The notes beneath the pieces are model-generated. The model worked only from the letters and a program-made list of their open reading frames with translations, ran no database searches and was not told where the DNA came from. This document shows positions 40,149 through 48,871 of a stretch of DNA of 64,000 nucleotides, in pieces. Location: contig CAJTUB010000003.1 in assembly GCA_910579465.1 (NCBI GenBank), forward strand, positions 186,001 to 250,000. The letters are read 5' to 3'. Made by a program: the position numbers and the translations under genes. Source of the DNA: an uncultured Lachnospiraceae bacterium (lineage in GTDB: Bacteria > Bacillota > Clostridia > Lachnospirales > Lachnospiraceae). Positions within the stretch are counted from its first letter, which is position 1; every line of letters begins with the position of its first letter.

Positions 40149-41240
40149 TTACCGGTAGACGGAAAAATGGTTGTCAGAAAGCAGGGAGAAGGCGCGGTCA
40201 AGCGAATCCCTGTCATAAAATTCAATACGGAGTGCACCCTGTTCGTAGGCGCGGTTATGCACAATGCCGATATTTTTCATGCTGATGCCATGGCTTGCTA
40301 AAATAGTGGCAAAGGTTGCAATCGCGCCTGCCTCGTCCCGTAAATCCGCATGCAGGACGAAGGTTTCGGGAAGTACACCCTTGCGTTCCTGCAGGGTGCT
40401 CCGGAAATTGCCTGCTTCGGAAAAAAGAGAATGTACTGCCGCCTTGTCTGCACGGAAAAGTGCGGCTTCCGCTTCACTCAGCAGGGAAATGTAGCGGCGC
40501 AGTACCGGAAGTACCGCTGTTGTATTTGCAGACAGGATGCTTTCCCAGAGTGCAGGAGAGGAGGAGGCAATACGGGTGAGATCTTTAAAGCCGCCTGCTG
40601 CTAACAGACGCATCGTATCGGCATCCTTTGAGGTGCGCACCAGATTGACAAGCTGTGCTGCAATCAGGTGCGGCACATGGCTGATGGCGGCAACGGCAAT
40701 ATCATGCTCCTGCGGGGTAAGCAGAACAGGAATGGAGCGGAGCTTCTTTATCAGGGAAAGAAAGCGGTCTGCCTTTTCCTGTGGAAAATTCCCGGACATA
40801 GTGACAGCATAATAGGCGTTCTCTAAAAGCAGCGCATTGCTGTTTGCAAATCCGGTACGCTCTGAGCCGGTCATAGGATGTCCGCCGATAAAACCGGCCG
40901 AAAGACCAGCCTGTTCTGCTGCGATATGAATGCCGGATTTTACACTGCCGACATCTGTGATAATAGCGTCCGGACGAAGGATGCCCTTTAATTGCGGCAG
41001 ATATTCGATATTTTTGTCGACCGGTGCGCACAGAAAAATATAATCGCAGTCACGGAACGCTTCCAGGGAAAATACTATGTCATCTGCTACATTTGCCTCC
41101 ACGGCGCCGCGGAGGTCCTCCGAAAGCTCCGGTCTTCTGGAATAGGCAATAATGCGGCTGTCAGGGAACGTTTCGCGGAGCGCTCTGGCAAGTGAGCCTC
41201 CAATCAGGCCAAGACCGATAAATCCAAACTGTTCTTTCAT
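40149..41240 (-). CDS. tyrA: Prephenate dehydrogenase with C-terminal ACT domain
   Basis: A 363-residue enzyme that oxidatively decarboxylates prephenate to 4-hydroxyphenylpyruvate in tyrosine synthesis. NAD-binding GFIGLGLIGGSLARAL is at the N-terminus, with DVGSVKSGI and the substrate motif GGHPMTGSERTGFANSNALLLENAYY. The last 75 residues (VLHADLRDEAGAIATFATILASHG) form an ACT domain, the usual site of feedback inhibition. The ATG follows AAGGAG 11 bp after aroF, so the two genes are one operon in the order aroF-tyrA. Product inhibition by tyrosine is likely but not visible from the sequence. Confidence 0.95.
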   Translation of the reverse strand: MKEQFGFIGLGLIGGSLARALRETFPDSRIIAYSRRPELSEDLRGAVEANVADDIVFSLEAFRDCDYIFLCAPVDKNIEYLPQLKGILRPDAIITDVGSVKSGIHIAAEQAGLSAGFIGGHPMTGSERTGFANSNALLLENAYYAVTMSGNFPQEKADRFLSLIKKLRSIPVLLTPQEHDIAVAAISHVPHLIAAQLVNLVRTSKDADTMRLLAAGGFKDLTRIASSSPALWESILSANTTAVLPVLRRYISLLSEAEAALFRADKAAVHSLFSEAGNFRSTLQERKGVLPETFVLHADLRDEAGAIATFATILASHGISMKNIGIVHNRAYEQGALRIEFYDRDSLDRAFSLLSDNHFSVYR

Positions 41241-41251
41241 AGAGTGTCTCC

Positions 41252-42268
41252 TTATGCGAGAGGTTTTCCCATCAGTGCGGCAACCGGGCGGAGCGTATCA
41301 CAAAGCTCTTCAAACTGCGGGAAGGTAAGCGACTGCGGACCGTCGGAGAGCGCCTTTTCCGGGTGCGGATGGGTTTCAATCATCAGACCGTCTGCCCCGG
41401 CAGCCACAGCGGCAAGCGCAAGCGGTTTTACATAGTCGCGGACACCGGTAGCATGGCTCGGGTCTACGATAATCGGAAGGTGGCTCTTGGAACGGATGAC
41501 CGGAACGGCGCTTAAGTCTAATGTATTGCGGGTTGCCGTTTCAAAGGTACGGATTCCGCGCTCGCAGAGTACGACATTCGGATTGCCCTCGGCAAGAATA
41601 TACTCGGCAGCATTCAGCCACTCTTCAATTGTAGCGGACAAGCCGCGCTTTAACAGGACAGGAAGCTTGGTTTTTCCGGCCTCTTTTAAAAGGAAAAAGT
41701 TCTGCATATTTCTGGCGCCGATTTGCAGCATGTCCACATACTTTACGGCAGCATCAATTGCGGCCTGGCTGGTAACCTCGCAGACAACCGGAAGCCCGGT
41801 AGCCTCTCTGGCCTCCTTCATCAGCCGGAGTCCGTCCTCCTCCATGCCCTGGAAGGAGTAAGGGGAGGTACGCGGCTTATAGGCGCCGCCGCGCAGAATC
41901 TGTGCACCGGCCTTTTTGATGGCAACGGCAGTCTCCATGACCTGCTCTGCGGATTCTACGGCACAAGGTCCCGACATAATAACGAGGTTGTTCCCACCGA
42001 TGCTTGTATTTCCTACCTTTACGATGGTCGGCTCCGGATGGAACTTTTTATTTGTGAGCTTATAGCTTTCCGTGACCGGAAGAATACGGTCGACGCCTTC
42101 TGCAATTTCCAGGTTCTTATCGGCTAATGCGGTCTTGTCGCCGACAACGCCGATAATCGTCACCTCATGTCCGGTGGAAAGATGGGTCTCCAGCCCGTTC
42201 TGGCGGATAAAGTTTACAATATGGTCAATGGCCGCCTTACTGGCGTCCGGTTTCATAATAATAATCAT
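41252..42268 (-). CDS. aroF: 3-deoxy-7-phosphoheptulonate synthase (DAHP synthase, class I-beta)
   Basis: The first enzyme of the shikimate pathway joins PEP and erythrose-4-phosphate. Residues 1-70 form the small ferredoxin-like regulatory domain typical of this subclass (MIIIMKPDASKAAIDHIV). The barrel shows MSGPCAVES, RGGAYKPRTSPYSFQG, LPVLLKRG, NVVLCERGIRTFE and PIIVDPSHATG, including the metal ligands. The 338-residue length is standard. The start ATG follows AGGAGATTTC. A consensus promoter and a start-site hairpin lie just upstream. It is the first gene of the aroF-tyrA operon. Confidence 0.95.
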   Translation of the reverse strand: MIIIMKPDASKAAIDHIVNFIRQNGLETHLSTGHEVTIIGVVGDKTALADKNLEIAEGVDRILPVTESYKLTNKKFHPEPTIVKVGNTSIGGNNLVIMSGPCAVESAEQVMETAVAIKKAGAQILRGGAYKPRTSPYSFQGMEEDGLRLMKEAREATGLPVVCEVTSQAAIDAAVKYVDMLQIGARNMQNFFLLKEAGKTKLPVLLKRGLSATIEEWLNAAEYILAEGNPNVVLCERGIRTFETATRNTLDLSAVPVIRSKSHLPIIVDPSHATGVRDYVKPLALAAVAAGADGLMIETHPHPEKALSDGPQSLTFPQFEELCDTLRPVAALMGKPLA

Positions 42269-42294
42269 GACTGAAATCTCCTGTATGAAAAATT

Positions 42295-42319
42295 AGTCGG
42301 AAGACAAAGACTTCCGACT
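42295..42319 (-). promoter_or_regulatory. Inverted repeat at the aroF transcription start (operator or 5' hairpin)
   Basis: AGTCGGAAG (42295-42303) and CTTCCGACT (42311-42319) form a perfect 9-bp dyad with a 7-bp spacer. The predicted transcription start of the aroF promoter (near 42315) falls inside it. In the RNA it is a hairpin followed by AATTTTTC. It could be a repressor operator, a 5' mRNA-stabilising hairpin or an early attenuator. Confidence 0.6.
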
Positions 42320-42321
42320 CT

Positions 42322-42350
42322 ATTGTACCTCGGTTTTGGATTTCTGTCAA
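42322..42350 (-). promoter_or_regulatory. Consensus sigma-A promoter of aroF-tyrA
   Basis: On the minus strand TTGACA (plus 42345-42350), a 17-bp spacer and TACAAT (plus 42322-42327). Confidence 0.85.
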
Positions 42351-42396
42351 CGCTTTTTTGCTTTAAAGCGTAACGGTTTAAAGCGGAAACTTAAAC

Positions 42397-42764
42397 GTTT
42401 TTCCGGGCTTCCGCTTTCCGCTGCCGGTTCTGTATGGAACTGCCGCACGAAGTACAGCGGCTTACAAGCGGAGGGCATTTTTCCTTTGAGGGGAATACGG
42501 CTGTCTTATTTTTGCAGGCGCAACGCTCCACCGGACTTCCTCTAAGTACCGTTAAGCCGCTCGGGGGCGTCCTCGCGCCTAAACGGTACTAAGAGGCGAT
42601 TCCGCCTGCGCTAAATACGCGGTCCTTCGGACAAATGCAAAAATAAGACAGCCGTATTCCCTTTACAGTCAGGCAGATATTCCGCCTGTTTGTAAGCCGC
42701 CGTTGCCCGTCGCGCGGCAGTCCCGTTTTTAAGTGTTTCAGGGAAAGCGGAGACCCGGAAAAAG
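42397..42764. repeat. 368-bp imperfect palindrome in a 550-bp intergenic region
   Basis: Nested inverted repeats share one centre. The outer arms match near 42397-42420 and 42742-42764. GAACTGCCGCACGA (42437-42450) and CGGCTTACAA (42458-42467) have counterparts on the right. The arms 42491-42516 and 42636-42661 are a perfect 26-bp pair, and the inner pair 42539-42553 and 42582-42596 matches 14 of 15. No ORF of note lies inside. Such a fold-back could be a miniature transposable element, a structured RNA or a decayed insertion. It lies upstream of aroF and YgiQ and may affect both. Confidence 0.75.
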
Positions 42765-42821
42765 TTATAGTTTGCATATGGAAGAAAATGTGTTAGAATA
42801 ATTCAAGAGAAGGGAGACTGT

Positions 42822-44768
42822 ATGAAAGATTTTTTACCGATTTGCAGAGAAGATATGGAACGGCGCGGCTGGGAGCAGTGCGATTTTGTATATATTACCG
42901 GGGATGCTTATGTGGACCATACCTCCTTCGGGCCTGCAATTATCAGCAGGGTATTAGAAAGCCACGGCTATAAGGTCGGAATTATTTCGCAGCCGAACTG
43001 GAAAGACGAGCAGAGCGTGCAGGTGCTCGGAGAGCCGCGGCTCGGGTTTCTGGTATCTGCCGGGAATATGGATACGATGGTGAACCACTATACGGTGGCA
43101 AAGAAGCGGCGCACGCAGGATGCTTATACGCCGGGAGGCGTTATCGGGAAACGGCCTGATCGGGCAACAATTGTATATTGTAACCTGCTCCGTCGTGTCT
43201 ATAAAAAGAAGCCGGTAATCATCGGAGGAATCGAGGCGTCCTTACGCCGTCTTGCGCATTATGACTACTGGTCGGACAGCGTAAAGCGTTCGATTTTGTT
43301 GGATTCCGGCGCGGATTTGATTTCCTACGGGATGGGAGAGCGTTCTGTCGTGGAGATTGCCGAGGCTCTGGATGCCGGGATTGCAGTAAAGGATATTACG
43401 TTTGTGGCGGGGACGGTATACCGGACCGACTCGCCGGAGAAGATTTATGATGCGGTTTTTCTGCCGGATTACCAGACGATAAAGGAGGATAAGCGGGAGT
43501 TTGCAAAAAGCTTTTATACCCAGTATTGCAACACCGACCCGTTTTCCGGAAGGCGTCTGGCGGAGAAGTACAAGGAAAAGGAATATGTGGTGCAGAATCC
43601 GCCGGCGCTTCCTCTTTCACAGGAGGAAATGGACAGGGTGTATTCCCTGCCGTATATGCGGACCTACCATCCGTCCTATGAGGCGCTCGGAGGGATTCCG
43701 ATTATAAATGAGCTGAAATTCAGTCTTGCCAGCAGCCGCGGGTGCTTTGGCGGATGCAGCTTCTGCGCCCTGACGTTTCATCAGGGTCGGATTATCCAGA
43801 CAAGAAGCCATGAATCCCTTATTGAAGAGGCGCGTCTGATGACATGGGAGCCGGACTTTAAGGGCTACATTAACGATGTGGGAGGCCCTACTGCGAATTT
43901 CCGTGCGCCTTCCTGTGAAAAGCAGCTGACGAAAGGGGTCTGCCGGGATAAGCAATGTCTGTTCCCACATCCTTGCCGGAATCTGAAAATCAGCCATGAG
44001 GATTATCTGGCACTTTTGCGGAAGCTACGGGAACTGCCGGGAGTAAAAAAGGTCTTTATCCGTTCCGGCATCCGGTATGACTATCTGATTTACGATAAGG
44101 ACAGGACGTTCCTGCGCGAGCTGTGCGAGCACCATGTCAGCGGACAGCTGAAGGTGGCGCCGGAGCATATCTGCGATACGGTGTTAAAGCGGATGGGAAA
44201 GCCGGGCAGGGCAGTATACGAGGAGTTCCTTAAGGAGTACAAAAGAATGAATGCAAAGCTCGGGAAGGAGCAGTATGTGGTGCCGTATCTGATGTCCTCC
44301 CATCCGGGCTCTACAATGAAGGAAGCGGTAGAGCTGGCAGAGTATCTGCGGGACCTCGGTTATATGCCGGAGCAGGTGCAGGACTTTTATCCGACACCGT
44401 CTACGATATCCACCTGTATGTATTATACGGGACTTGACCCGCGGACGATGGAGCCGGTGTATGTTCCGAAGTCACCGCATGAAAAAGCCATGCAGCGGGC
44501 ACTGATACAGTACCGGAATCCGAAAAATTATGATTTGGTAAAGGAAGCGTTGCATCTGGCGCACAGGGAAGACCTGATTGGTTTTGATAAAAAGTGTCTG
44601 ATACGTCCGAGAAGGAAGGAGCCTTTGCCGGAGACGGGAAAGTTCGGCAGAAAGGCAGCAATGACGGGAACACCGGCTTCTGCCGGGAAGAAGGGTTCTG
44701 CCGCCGCTTCCAAAAAGAAAATGATACGGAATGTTCATAAAAAGAATCGGACTACGGTTCCGAAGTAA
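42822..44768 (+). CDS. YgiQ family radical SAM protein
   Basis: A 648-residue protein of the UPF0313/YgiQ family. The N-terminal region has the family block GDAYVDHTSFGPAIISRVLE and the B12-binding-like fold. The radical SAM cluster motif is SRGCFGGCSFCALTFHQG (CxxxCxxC). The family-specific Cys segment KGVCRDKQCLFPHPC follows, then SGIRYDYLI, VAPEHICDTVL and PYLMSSHPG. The tail is basic. The reaction is unknown. ATG 42822 follows AGAAGGGAG. It is first in a likely run with yqeG, aroK and aroQ (small gaps), though its role in that run is not evident. Confidence 0.93.
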   Translation: MKDFLPICREDMERRGWEQCDFVYITGDAYVDHTSFGPAIISRVLESHGYKVGIISQPNWKDEQSVQVLGEPRLGFLVSAGNMDTMVNHYTVAKKRRTQDAYTPGGVIGKRPDRATIVYCNLLRRVYKKKPVIIGGIEASLRRLAHYDYWSDSVKRSILLDSGADLISYGMGERSVVEIAEALDAGIAVKDITFVAGTVYRTDSPEKIYDAVFLPDYQTIKEDKREFAKSFYTQYCNTDPFSGRRLAEKYKEKEYVVQNPPALPLSQEEMDRVYSLPYMRTYHPSYEALGGIPIINELKFSLASSRGCFGGCSFCALTFHQGRIIQTRSHESLIEEARLMTWEPDFKGYINDVGGPTANFRAPSCEKQLTKGVCRDKQCLFPHPCRNLKISHEDYLALLRKLRELPGVKKVFIRSGIRYDYLIYDKDRTFLRELCEHHVSGQLKVAPEHICDTVLKRMGKPGRAVYEEFLKEYKRMNAKLGKEQYVVPYLMSSHPGSTMKEAVELAEYLRDLGYMPEQVQDFYPTPSTISTCMYYTGLDPRTMEPVYVPKSPHEKAMQRALIQYRNPKNYDLVKEALHLAHREDLIGFDKKCLIRPRRKEPLPETGKFGRKAAMTGTPASAGKKGSAAASKKKMIRNVHKKNRTTVPK

Positions 44769-44778
44769 GGAGGCAGCT

Positions 44779-45294
44779 ATGTTTTCCATGTTTTATCCGG
44801 ATGAGGACATCGGGTCGGCTTATGAGGCAGACTATGAGGGGCTGTATCAGAAGGGCTTCCGGGGGATTATTTTTGACATTGATAATACGTTGGTAGAGCA
44901 TGGGGCAGAGGCAGACGAACGCTCTGCGGCGCTGTTGGGACGCCTGCAGGAAATCGGTTATGCTGTCTGTTTTCTGTCAAATAATAAGGAGCCGCGTGTC
45001 AAAAGCTTTGCCGGGGCATCTGGTGCGGCGTATATCGCTAAGGCGGGTAAGCCGAAAAGGAAAGGATACGAGGCGGCAATGAAGGCAATGGGAGTCACAA
45101 GGGAGCAGACAATCTCTGTCGGAGATCAGATTTTTACGGATATCTGGGGCGCAAACCGTGCCGGAATCTATACGATACTGGTAAAGCAGATTGGAAAAAA
45201 AGAAGAAATCCAGATTGTACTGAAACGGTATTTAGAGCGGATTGTGCTTTGGTTTTACCGGAGGAGCCGTAAAAGGAAAGGGAGCGCAGGATGA
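44779..45294 (+). CDS. yqeG: YqeG family HAD-IIIA phosphatase
   Basis: A 171-residue HAD-superfamily phosphatase. Motif I is FDIDNTLVEHG, motif II in CFLSNNKE, the Lys in AKAGKPKRKGY, and motif III in SVGDQIFTDIWGANRAG. In other Firmicutes it lies in the yqeG-yqeH-aroE area, consistent with the neighbouring aroK and aroQ. ATG 44779 follows AAGGAGG, 10 bp after the YgiQ stop; a longer frame is open upstream. Its TGA overlaps the aroK ATG by 4 bp. The substrate is not certain; relatives act on phosphatidylglycerophosphate. Confidence 0.92.
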   Translation: MFSMFYPDEDIGSAYEADYEGLYQKGFRGIIFDIDNTLVEHGAEADERSAALLGRLQEIGYAVCFLSNNKEPRVKSFAGASGAAYIAKAGKPKRKGYEAAMKAMGVTREQTISVGDQIFTDIWGANRAGIYTILVKQIGKKEEIQIVLKRYLERIVLWFYRRSRKRKGSAG

Positions 45295-45833
45295 AAAAGG
45301 AAGCTGTAATATTAATCGGATTTATGGGCTGTGGGAAAAGTACCATAGGAAGGAAGCTTGCGGACATGCTCGGCTATTCTTTTCTGGATACGGATGCCTT
45401 AATTGAGGAATACTGCGGAAAGCAGATTCCGGCGATTTTTGCAGAGGATGGGGAGGCAGCGTTCCGGCAGGCGGAAACGGAGGTGCTGTGCAGACTGAAA
45501 GAGGAGGCAGGGAAATGTGTGATTGCCACCGGGGGCGGAATGCCGTTAAAAGAAGAAAATGTGCGGTATCTGCGTGAAATCGGTACGGTCTTTTTTCTGG
45601 AGGCGGAAATAGAAACGATACTGGAACGCCTGAAACATGATACCCAGCGTCCGCTTGCGTCCGGAGAGGACAGGGAGCAGAGGCTCAGGCGCCTGTATGC
45701 GGAGCGCCTGCCGGTTTATAAGGCGGCAGCGGAGGTCTGTATCTATACAGAGGGCAGAGGCTTTTCCGATATTCTGCAGGAACTGGAGCAGTATATCGGA
45801 AATAATACCGGAACGCAAAATGCGGAAAGCTGA
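45291..45833 (+). CDS. aroK: Shikimate kinase
   Basis: The 180-residue kinase phosphorylates shikimate at the 3-hydroxyl. Walker A is GFMGCGKSTIGRKLA; the shikimate-binding DTDALIE, FRQAETEVL and TGGGMPLK follow; and the lid arginine is in HDTQRPLAS. Length is normal. It overlaps yqeG by ATGA and is followed by aroQ after 27 bp, so the three are translated from one mRNA. The product feeds AroA, encoded 40 kb away in this window. Confidence 0.95.
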   Translation: MKKEAVILIGFMGCGKSTIGRKLADMLGYSFLDTDALIEEYCGKQIPAIFAEDGEAAFRQAETEVLCRLKEEAGKCVIATGGGMPLKEENVRYLREIGTVFFLEAEIETILERLKHDTQRPLASGEDREQRLRRLYAERLPVYKAAAEVCIYTEGRGFSDILQELEQYIGNNTGTQNAES

Positions 45834-45860
45834 GCATCGGAGGAAAGAAGGAGGAAAGGT

Positions 45861-46307
45861 ATGAAGCTACTGATTATCAACGGACCGAATATCAATTTTC
45901 TGGGAATCCGTGAGCCGGAGCAGTACGGAACGGAAACCTATGAGTCGCTTTGTAAAAAGCTCCGGGAACGGGCGGCAGCGGCAGGAGACGAGCTGTGCAT
46001 TTTCCAGAGCAACAGCGAGGGAGCGCTGATTGACCGCATCCAGGAGGCGTACCGGGATAAAACGGAAGGAATTATTATTAATCCGGGTGCGTATACGCAT
46101 TACAGCTATGCAATCCGCGATGCGCTTGCTTCGGTTCCTGTTCCGAAGATTGAGGTGCATATTTCCAATGTCCATAAACGCGAGGAGTTCCGGAATGTTT
46201 CGGTGACTGCGCCGGTGTGCGACGGACAGATTATCGGTCTTGGAACAAAGGGGTATTTTTATGCAATGGAGGCGCTGAAGGAGAAGCAGGGTGGCGCCAA
46301 ATCGTAA
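45861..46307 (+). CDS. aroQ: 3-dehydroquinate dehydratase, type II
   Basis: The 148-residue enzyme removes water from 3-dehydroquinate. Type II features are INGPNINFLGIREPEQYG (catalytic Tyr and Asn region), QSNSEGALIDRIQEA, NPGAYTHYSYAIRDAL, and EVHISNVHKREEFR (catalytic His and Arg). ATG follows AAGGAGG. It closes the yqeG-aroK-aroQ run, and efp follows with its own promoter. Confidence 0.96.
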   Translation: MKLLIINGPNINFLGIREPEQYGTETYESLCKKLRERAAAAGDELCIFQSNSEGALIDRIQEAYRDKTEGIIINPGAYTHYSYAIRDALASVPVPKIEVHISNVHKREEFRNVSVTAPVCDGQIIGLGTKGYFYAMEALKEKQGGAKS

Positions 46308-46344
46308 TATGACAAGGCAAATCCGAATTTTTTTAAAATTAGTA

Positions 46345-46373
46345 TTGAAAAAAGTCCAAGAGTGCGATAAACT
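46345..46373 (+). promoter_or_regulatory. Sigma-A promoter of efp
   Basis: TTGAAA (46345-46350), 17 bp, TAAACT (46368-46373), 31 bp before the efp ATG. Confidence 0.6.
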
Positions 46374-46404
46374 AAGTAGTAGTGAATTCTAAGGAGGATT
46401 TTTT

Positions 46405-46962
46405 ATGATTTCTGCAGGCGATTTTAGAAACGGCATTACGCTTGAAATTGAAGGCAACGTATACCAGGTAATTGAGTTTCAGCATGTAAAGCCGGGAAAA
46501 GGCGCTGCGTTCGTGAGAACAAAGTTAAAGAATATTAAGAGCAGTGGTGTTGTAGAGAAGACGTTCCGTCCGACGGAGAAGTTCCCGGCAGCACATATTG
46601 AGAGAGCAGATATGCAGTATCTGTATTCCGACGGTGAGATGTACCACTTTATGGATGTAGATACGTTTGACCAGATTGCAATGACCGCAGACCAGGTTGG
46701 CGATTCGTTAAAGTTCGTGAAGGAAAATGAGATGGTAAAGATGCTTTCCCACAACAAGCAGGTATTTGCAATTGAGCCGCCGTTGTTTGTCGAGCTTGTG
46801 ATTACCGAGACGGAGCCGGGCTTCAAGGGCGATACGGCAACCGGCGCTTCCAAGCCGGCAGTTGTTGAGACCGGTGCAACCGTGTATGTACCGCTGTTTG
46901 TCGAGCAGGGTGAGACCATCCAGATTGATACCAGAACCGGCGAATATATGAAGCGCGTTTAA
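46405..46962 (+). CDS. efp: Elongation factor P
   Basis: A 185-residue factor that relieves ribosome stalling at polyproline. All three OB-like domains are present. The tip loop is HVKPGKGAAFVRTK, with the Lys that is modified in many bacteria. The C-terminal region has VPLFVEQGETIQIDTRTGEYMKR. ATG 46405 follows AAGGAGG, and the gene has its own promoter and terminator. The Pro-rich proteins seen in this window are typical clients. Confidence 0.97.
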   Translation: MISAGDFRNGITLEIEGNVYQVIEFQHVKPGKGAAFVRTKLKNIKSSGVVEKTFRPTEKFPAAHIERADMQYLYSDGEMYHFMDVDTFDQIAMTADQVGDSLKFVKENEMVKMLSHNKQVFAIEPPLFVELVITETEPGFKGDTATGASKPAVVETGATVYVPLFVEQGETIQIDTRTGEYMKRV

Positions 46963-46973
46963 TACGATTCCAG

Positions 46974-47000
46974 GGACTGCGGCAAAAGCGCAGTCCTTTT
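46974..47000 (+). terminator. Terminator of efp
   Basis: GGACTGCG (46974-46981) pairs with CGCAGTCC (46989-46996), followed by TTTT. Confidence 0.85.
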
Positions 47001-47148
47001 AAATTGCCAAGGGCTTGAGAGCCTGTAAAGTCCCGGCTATGAAGTTTTTTGATTTTTCGGAAAAGCCTTCCATGTATAAGCGTCTGACGGTGCGGAATAC
47101 TAAAAAAGCAACTTTAAGATTGCATTGATGCGCAAAAAGGAGGTTCTT

Positions 47149-47610
47149 ATGAAAAAGAAAATAGCATGTCTGACAGCAATATGCTGTATGATGTCATTTT
47201 TCCTGATGGCGTGTGCTTGTTCTGAAGATACGCAAAACGGCGGAGAGCTTTCCCCGACCGGGACGCAGGGAAGTGTTACACCGGGCGGACAGGATATTTC
47301 TCCGACCAACATGCCGAGTCCTGGCGGAACAACCGGAAACGATAATGTGAACGGCGGAACAGGGACAAACGGTGGAACCGGTATCAATGGCGGTGACAAC
47401 AATACCGATATCAATAATCCAGGCACCGGGAATAACGGAAATAATGGAAACAACGGTGGTACTGGTGTAATCGGAGACATCGGAAACGGTGTAAACGACG
47501 TGATGGACGGAATCGGAGATGCGGTAAATGATGTTACCGGAGGCAACAGCGGCAACACCGGAACAAATGGCGGTGCAGCCGGTGGTACCGGAGCCGGAGC
47601 CGGACGATAA
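47149..47610 (+). CDS. Gly/Asn/Thr-rich lipoprotein
   Basis: A 153-residue lipoprotein (signal ending LMACACSE). The mature protein is low-complexity Gly/Asn/Thr, with short repeats such as GGTGTNGG and NNGNNGNN. No folded domain is evident apart from a small segment DIGNGVNDVMDGIGDAVNDV, which looks like an amphipathic helix and recurs in other small clostridial lipoproteins. ATG follows AAGGAGG. Function unknown; it may be a flexible surface spacer. Confidence 0.78.
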   Translation: MKKKIACLTAICCMMSFFLMACACSEDTQNGGELSPTGTQGSVTPGGQDISPTNMPSPGGTTGNDNVNGGTGTNGGTGINGGDNNTDINNPGTGNNGNNGNNGGTGVIGDIGNGVNDVMDGIGDAVNDVTGGNSGNTGTNGGAAGGTGAGAGR

Positions 47611-47640
47611 GCCTGCAGGCTATAGCGGACAGGCAGAAGA

Positions 47641-47693
47641 AAAAGAGGATATCCTGAAAGTCTGTTATGGCTTGAGGGATACCCTCTTTTTTT
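47641..47693. terminator. Terminator between the lipoprotein and the convergent HAD-GNAT gene
   Basis: AAAGAGG-A-TATCC (47642-47654) pairs with GG-G-ATA-CCCTCTTT (47677-47689), followed by T-rich sequence on the plus strand. Confidence 0.75.
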
Positions 47694-47698
47694 CTTTA

Positions 47699-48871
47699 TT
47701 ATGAAAGAAGAATCCGGTAAATAAGGGTATCTGCGGAGTCTGATTCAAGACGGTATGGATAGCCGCAGGCAGCAAGCACCCGGAGCGAAGCGGTATTTGC
47801 TTTCTTGATTTTTGCGGTTACAGAAGGCGTTCCCAGAGCTTTGGCGTAGGAAAGCAGTGCCGGAACGCATTCCTTGGCATAGCCGTTTTTCTGATAAGGC
47901 GTATCAATAAGATAGCCGAGGGAATAACCGGCGCCTTCCTCTTCCACAGCAGAGAAACCGGCGCGTCCGACCAGCCGGCCGGTGCTTGTTTCGTAAATGC
48001 CCCAGAGAGCAAGGTCAAAAAAAGGATAGACAAAGGAAAGATAGGCGCTATGCTTTTCTTTTTCCGTTTCATAGTCAGAAAGCGGTTCGTTCAGGCCATC
48101 GGCGTTTTCTGGCTTTTTGCACATAGCAAACACGGCAGGAAAGTCATCTTCGGCAAATTCGCGTACCAGGAGCCGCTCTGTCGTCAAAATTTCTGCCGGT
48201 TCGCCAAGCGCGTGGGCGTGGGTACGGCGCAGATAAGCGGCGTCAGCGGACGCAAAGCTTTCCAGCAGCGCGTAGGCGCGGGATAAGTCCTGCACTCCGG
48301 AATTCGGATTTACAAAACCGATACATGGAATCCCGGCGGCTTTTGCCGCCATTGTACCAACAGCGGAGTCCTCGATGACAAGACATTCCTTTGCAGAAAG
48401 TCCAAGCTCTTTTGCGGCAAGCAGAAAAATGTCCGGGGCGGGTTTCGGATTTGGCAGAGTTGCTCCGGAAACAAGTGCCGTAAACGCGTCGGCAATGCCG
48501 AACTCTTCTACGACCTGCCGGATTACCGGAAGCGCGGAGGATGAGGCGATGGCTAAGGAAAGACCGGCTTCCTTCAGGTGTCTGATAAAGGAAACGACAT
48601 GTGGCACCTGCGGATGTCCGTTTTCGGCAAAAAGCTCTGCTAAAAGTACGTTGTTCTCCTGCAAAAGCTCTTCCGGCGTGCGGGTGATTCCGGGATATCC
48701 GTGAAGGGCATCTTCAAAAAGCTTAATGGCAGGTCTGCCAATAAAATCGTAGCAGTACGACAAATCCGTAAAAATTCCCAAACGTTCTAAAACCTTTTGT
48801 GCTGCCGCTGCGTGGACCGGTTCGGTATCGGTGATAACGCCGTCCATATCAAAAATGACTCCTTTGAGCAT
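47699..48871 (-). CDS. HAD phosphatase/phosphoglucomutase fused to a GNAT acetyltransferase
   Basis: A 390-residue fusion. Residues 1-215 form a HAD hydrolase of the beta-phosphoglucomutase type: motif I FDMDGVITDTEPVH, motif II IASSSALPV, motif III VIEDSAVGTMAAKAAG. Residues 225-390 form a RimJ/RimL-like GNAT domain: TERLLVREFAEDDFPAVFAM, VGRAGFSAVEEE, YSLGYLIDTPYQKNGYAKE (acetyl-CoA loop). It starts at ATG 48871 behind AGGGAGA; the upstream extension in frame has no ribosome site. The fusion suggests linked substrates but none is known. Confidence 0.88.
   Translation of the reverse strand: MLKGVIFDMDGVITDTEPVHAAAAQKVLERLGIFTDLSYCYDFIGRPAIKLFEDALHGYPGITRTPEELLQENNVLLAELFAENGHPQVPHVVSFIRHLKEAGLSLAIASSSALPVIRQVVEEFGIADAFTALVSGATLPNPKPAPDIFLLAAKELGLSAKECLVIEDSAVGTMAAKAAGIPCIGFVNPNSGVQDLSRAYALLESFASADAAYLRRTHAHALGEPAEILTTERLLVREFAEDDFPAVFAMCKKPENADGLNEPLSDYETEKEKHSAYLSFVYPFFDLALWGIYETSTGRLVGRAGFSAVEEEGAGYSLGYLIDTPYQKNGYAKECVPALLSYAKALGTPSVTAKIKKANTASLRVLAACGYPYRLESDSADTLIYRILLS

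Noticed and set aside
42270..42800. T-box or other riboswitch upstream of aroF
   Set aside because: No AGGGUGGNACCGCG motif is present, and the promoter is too close to the gene (transcript starts near 42315) to include the palindrome.
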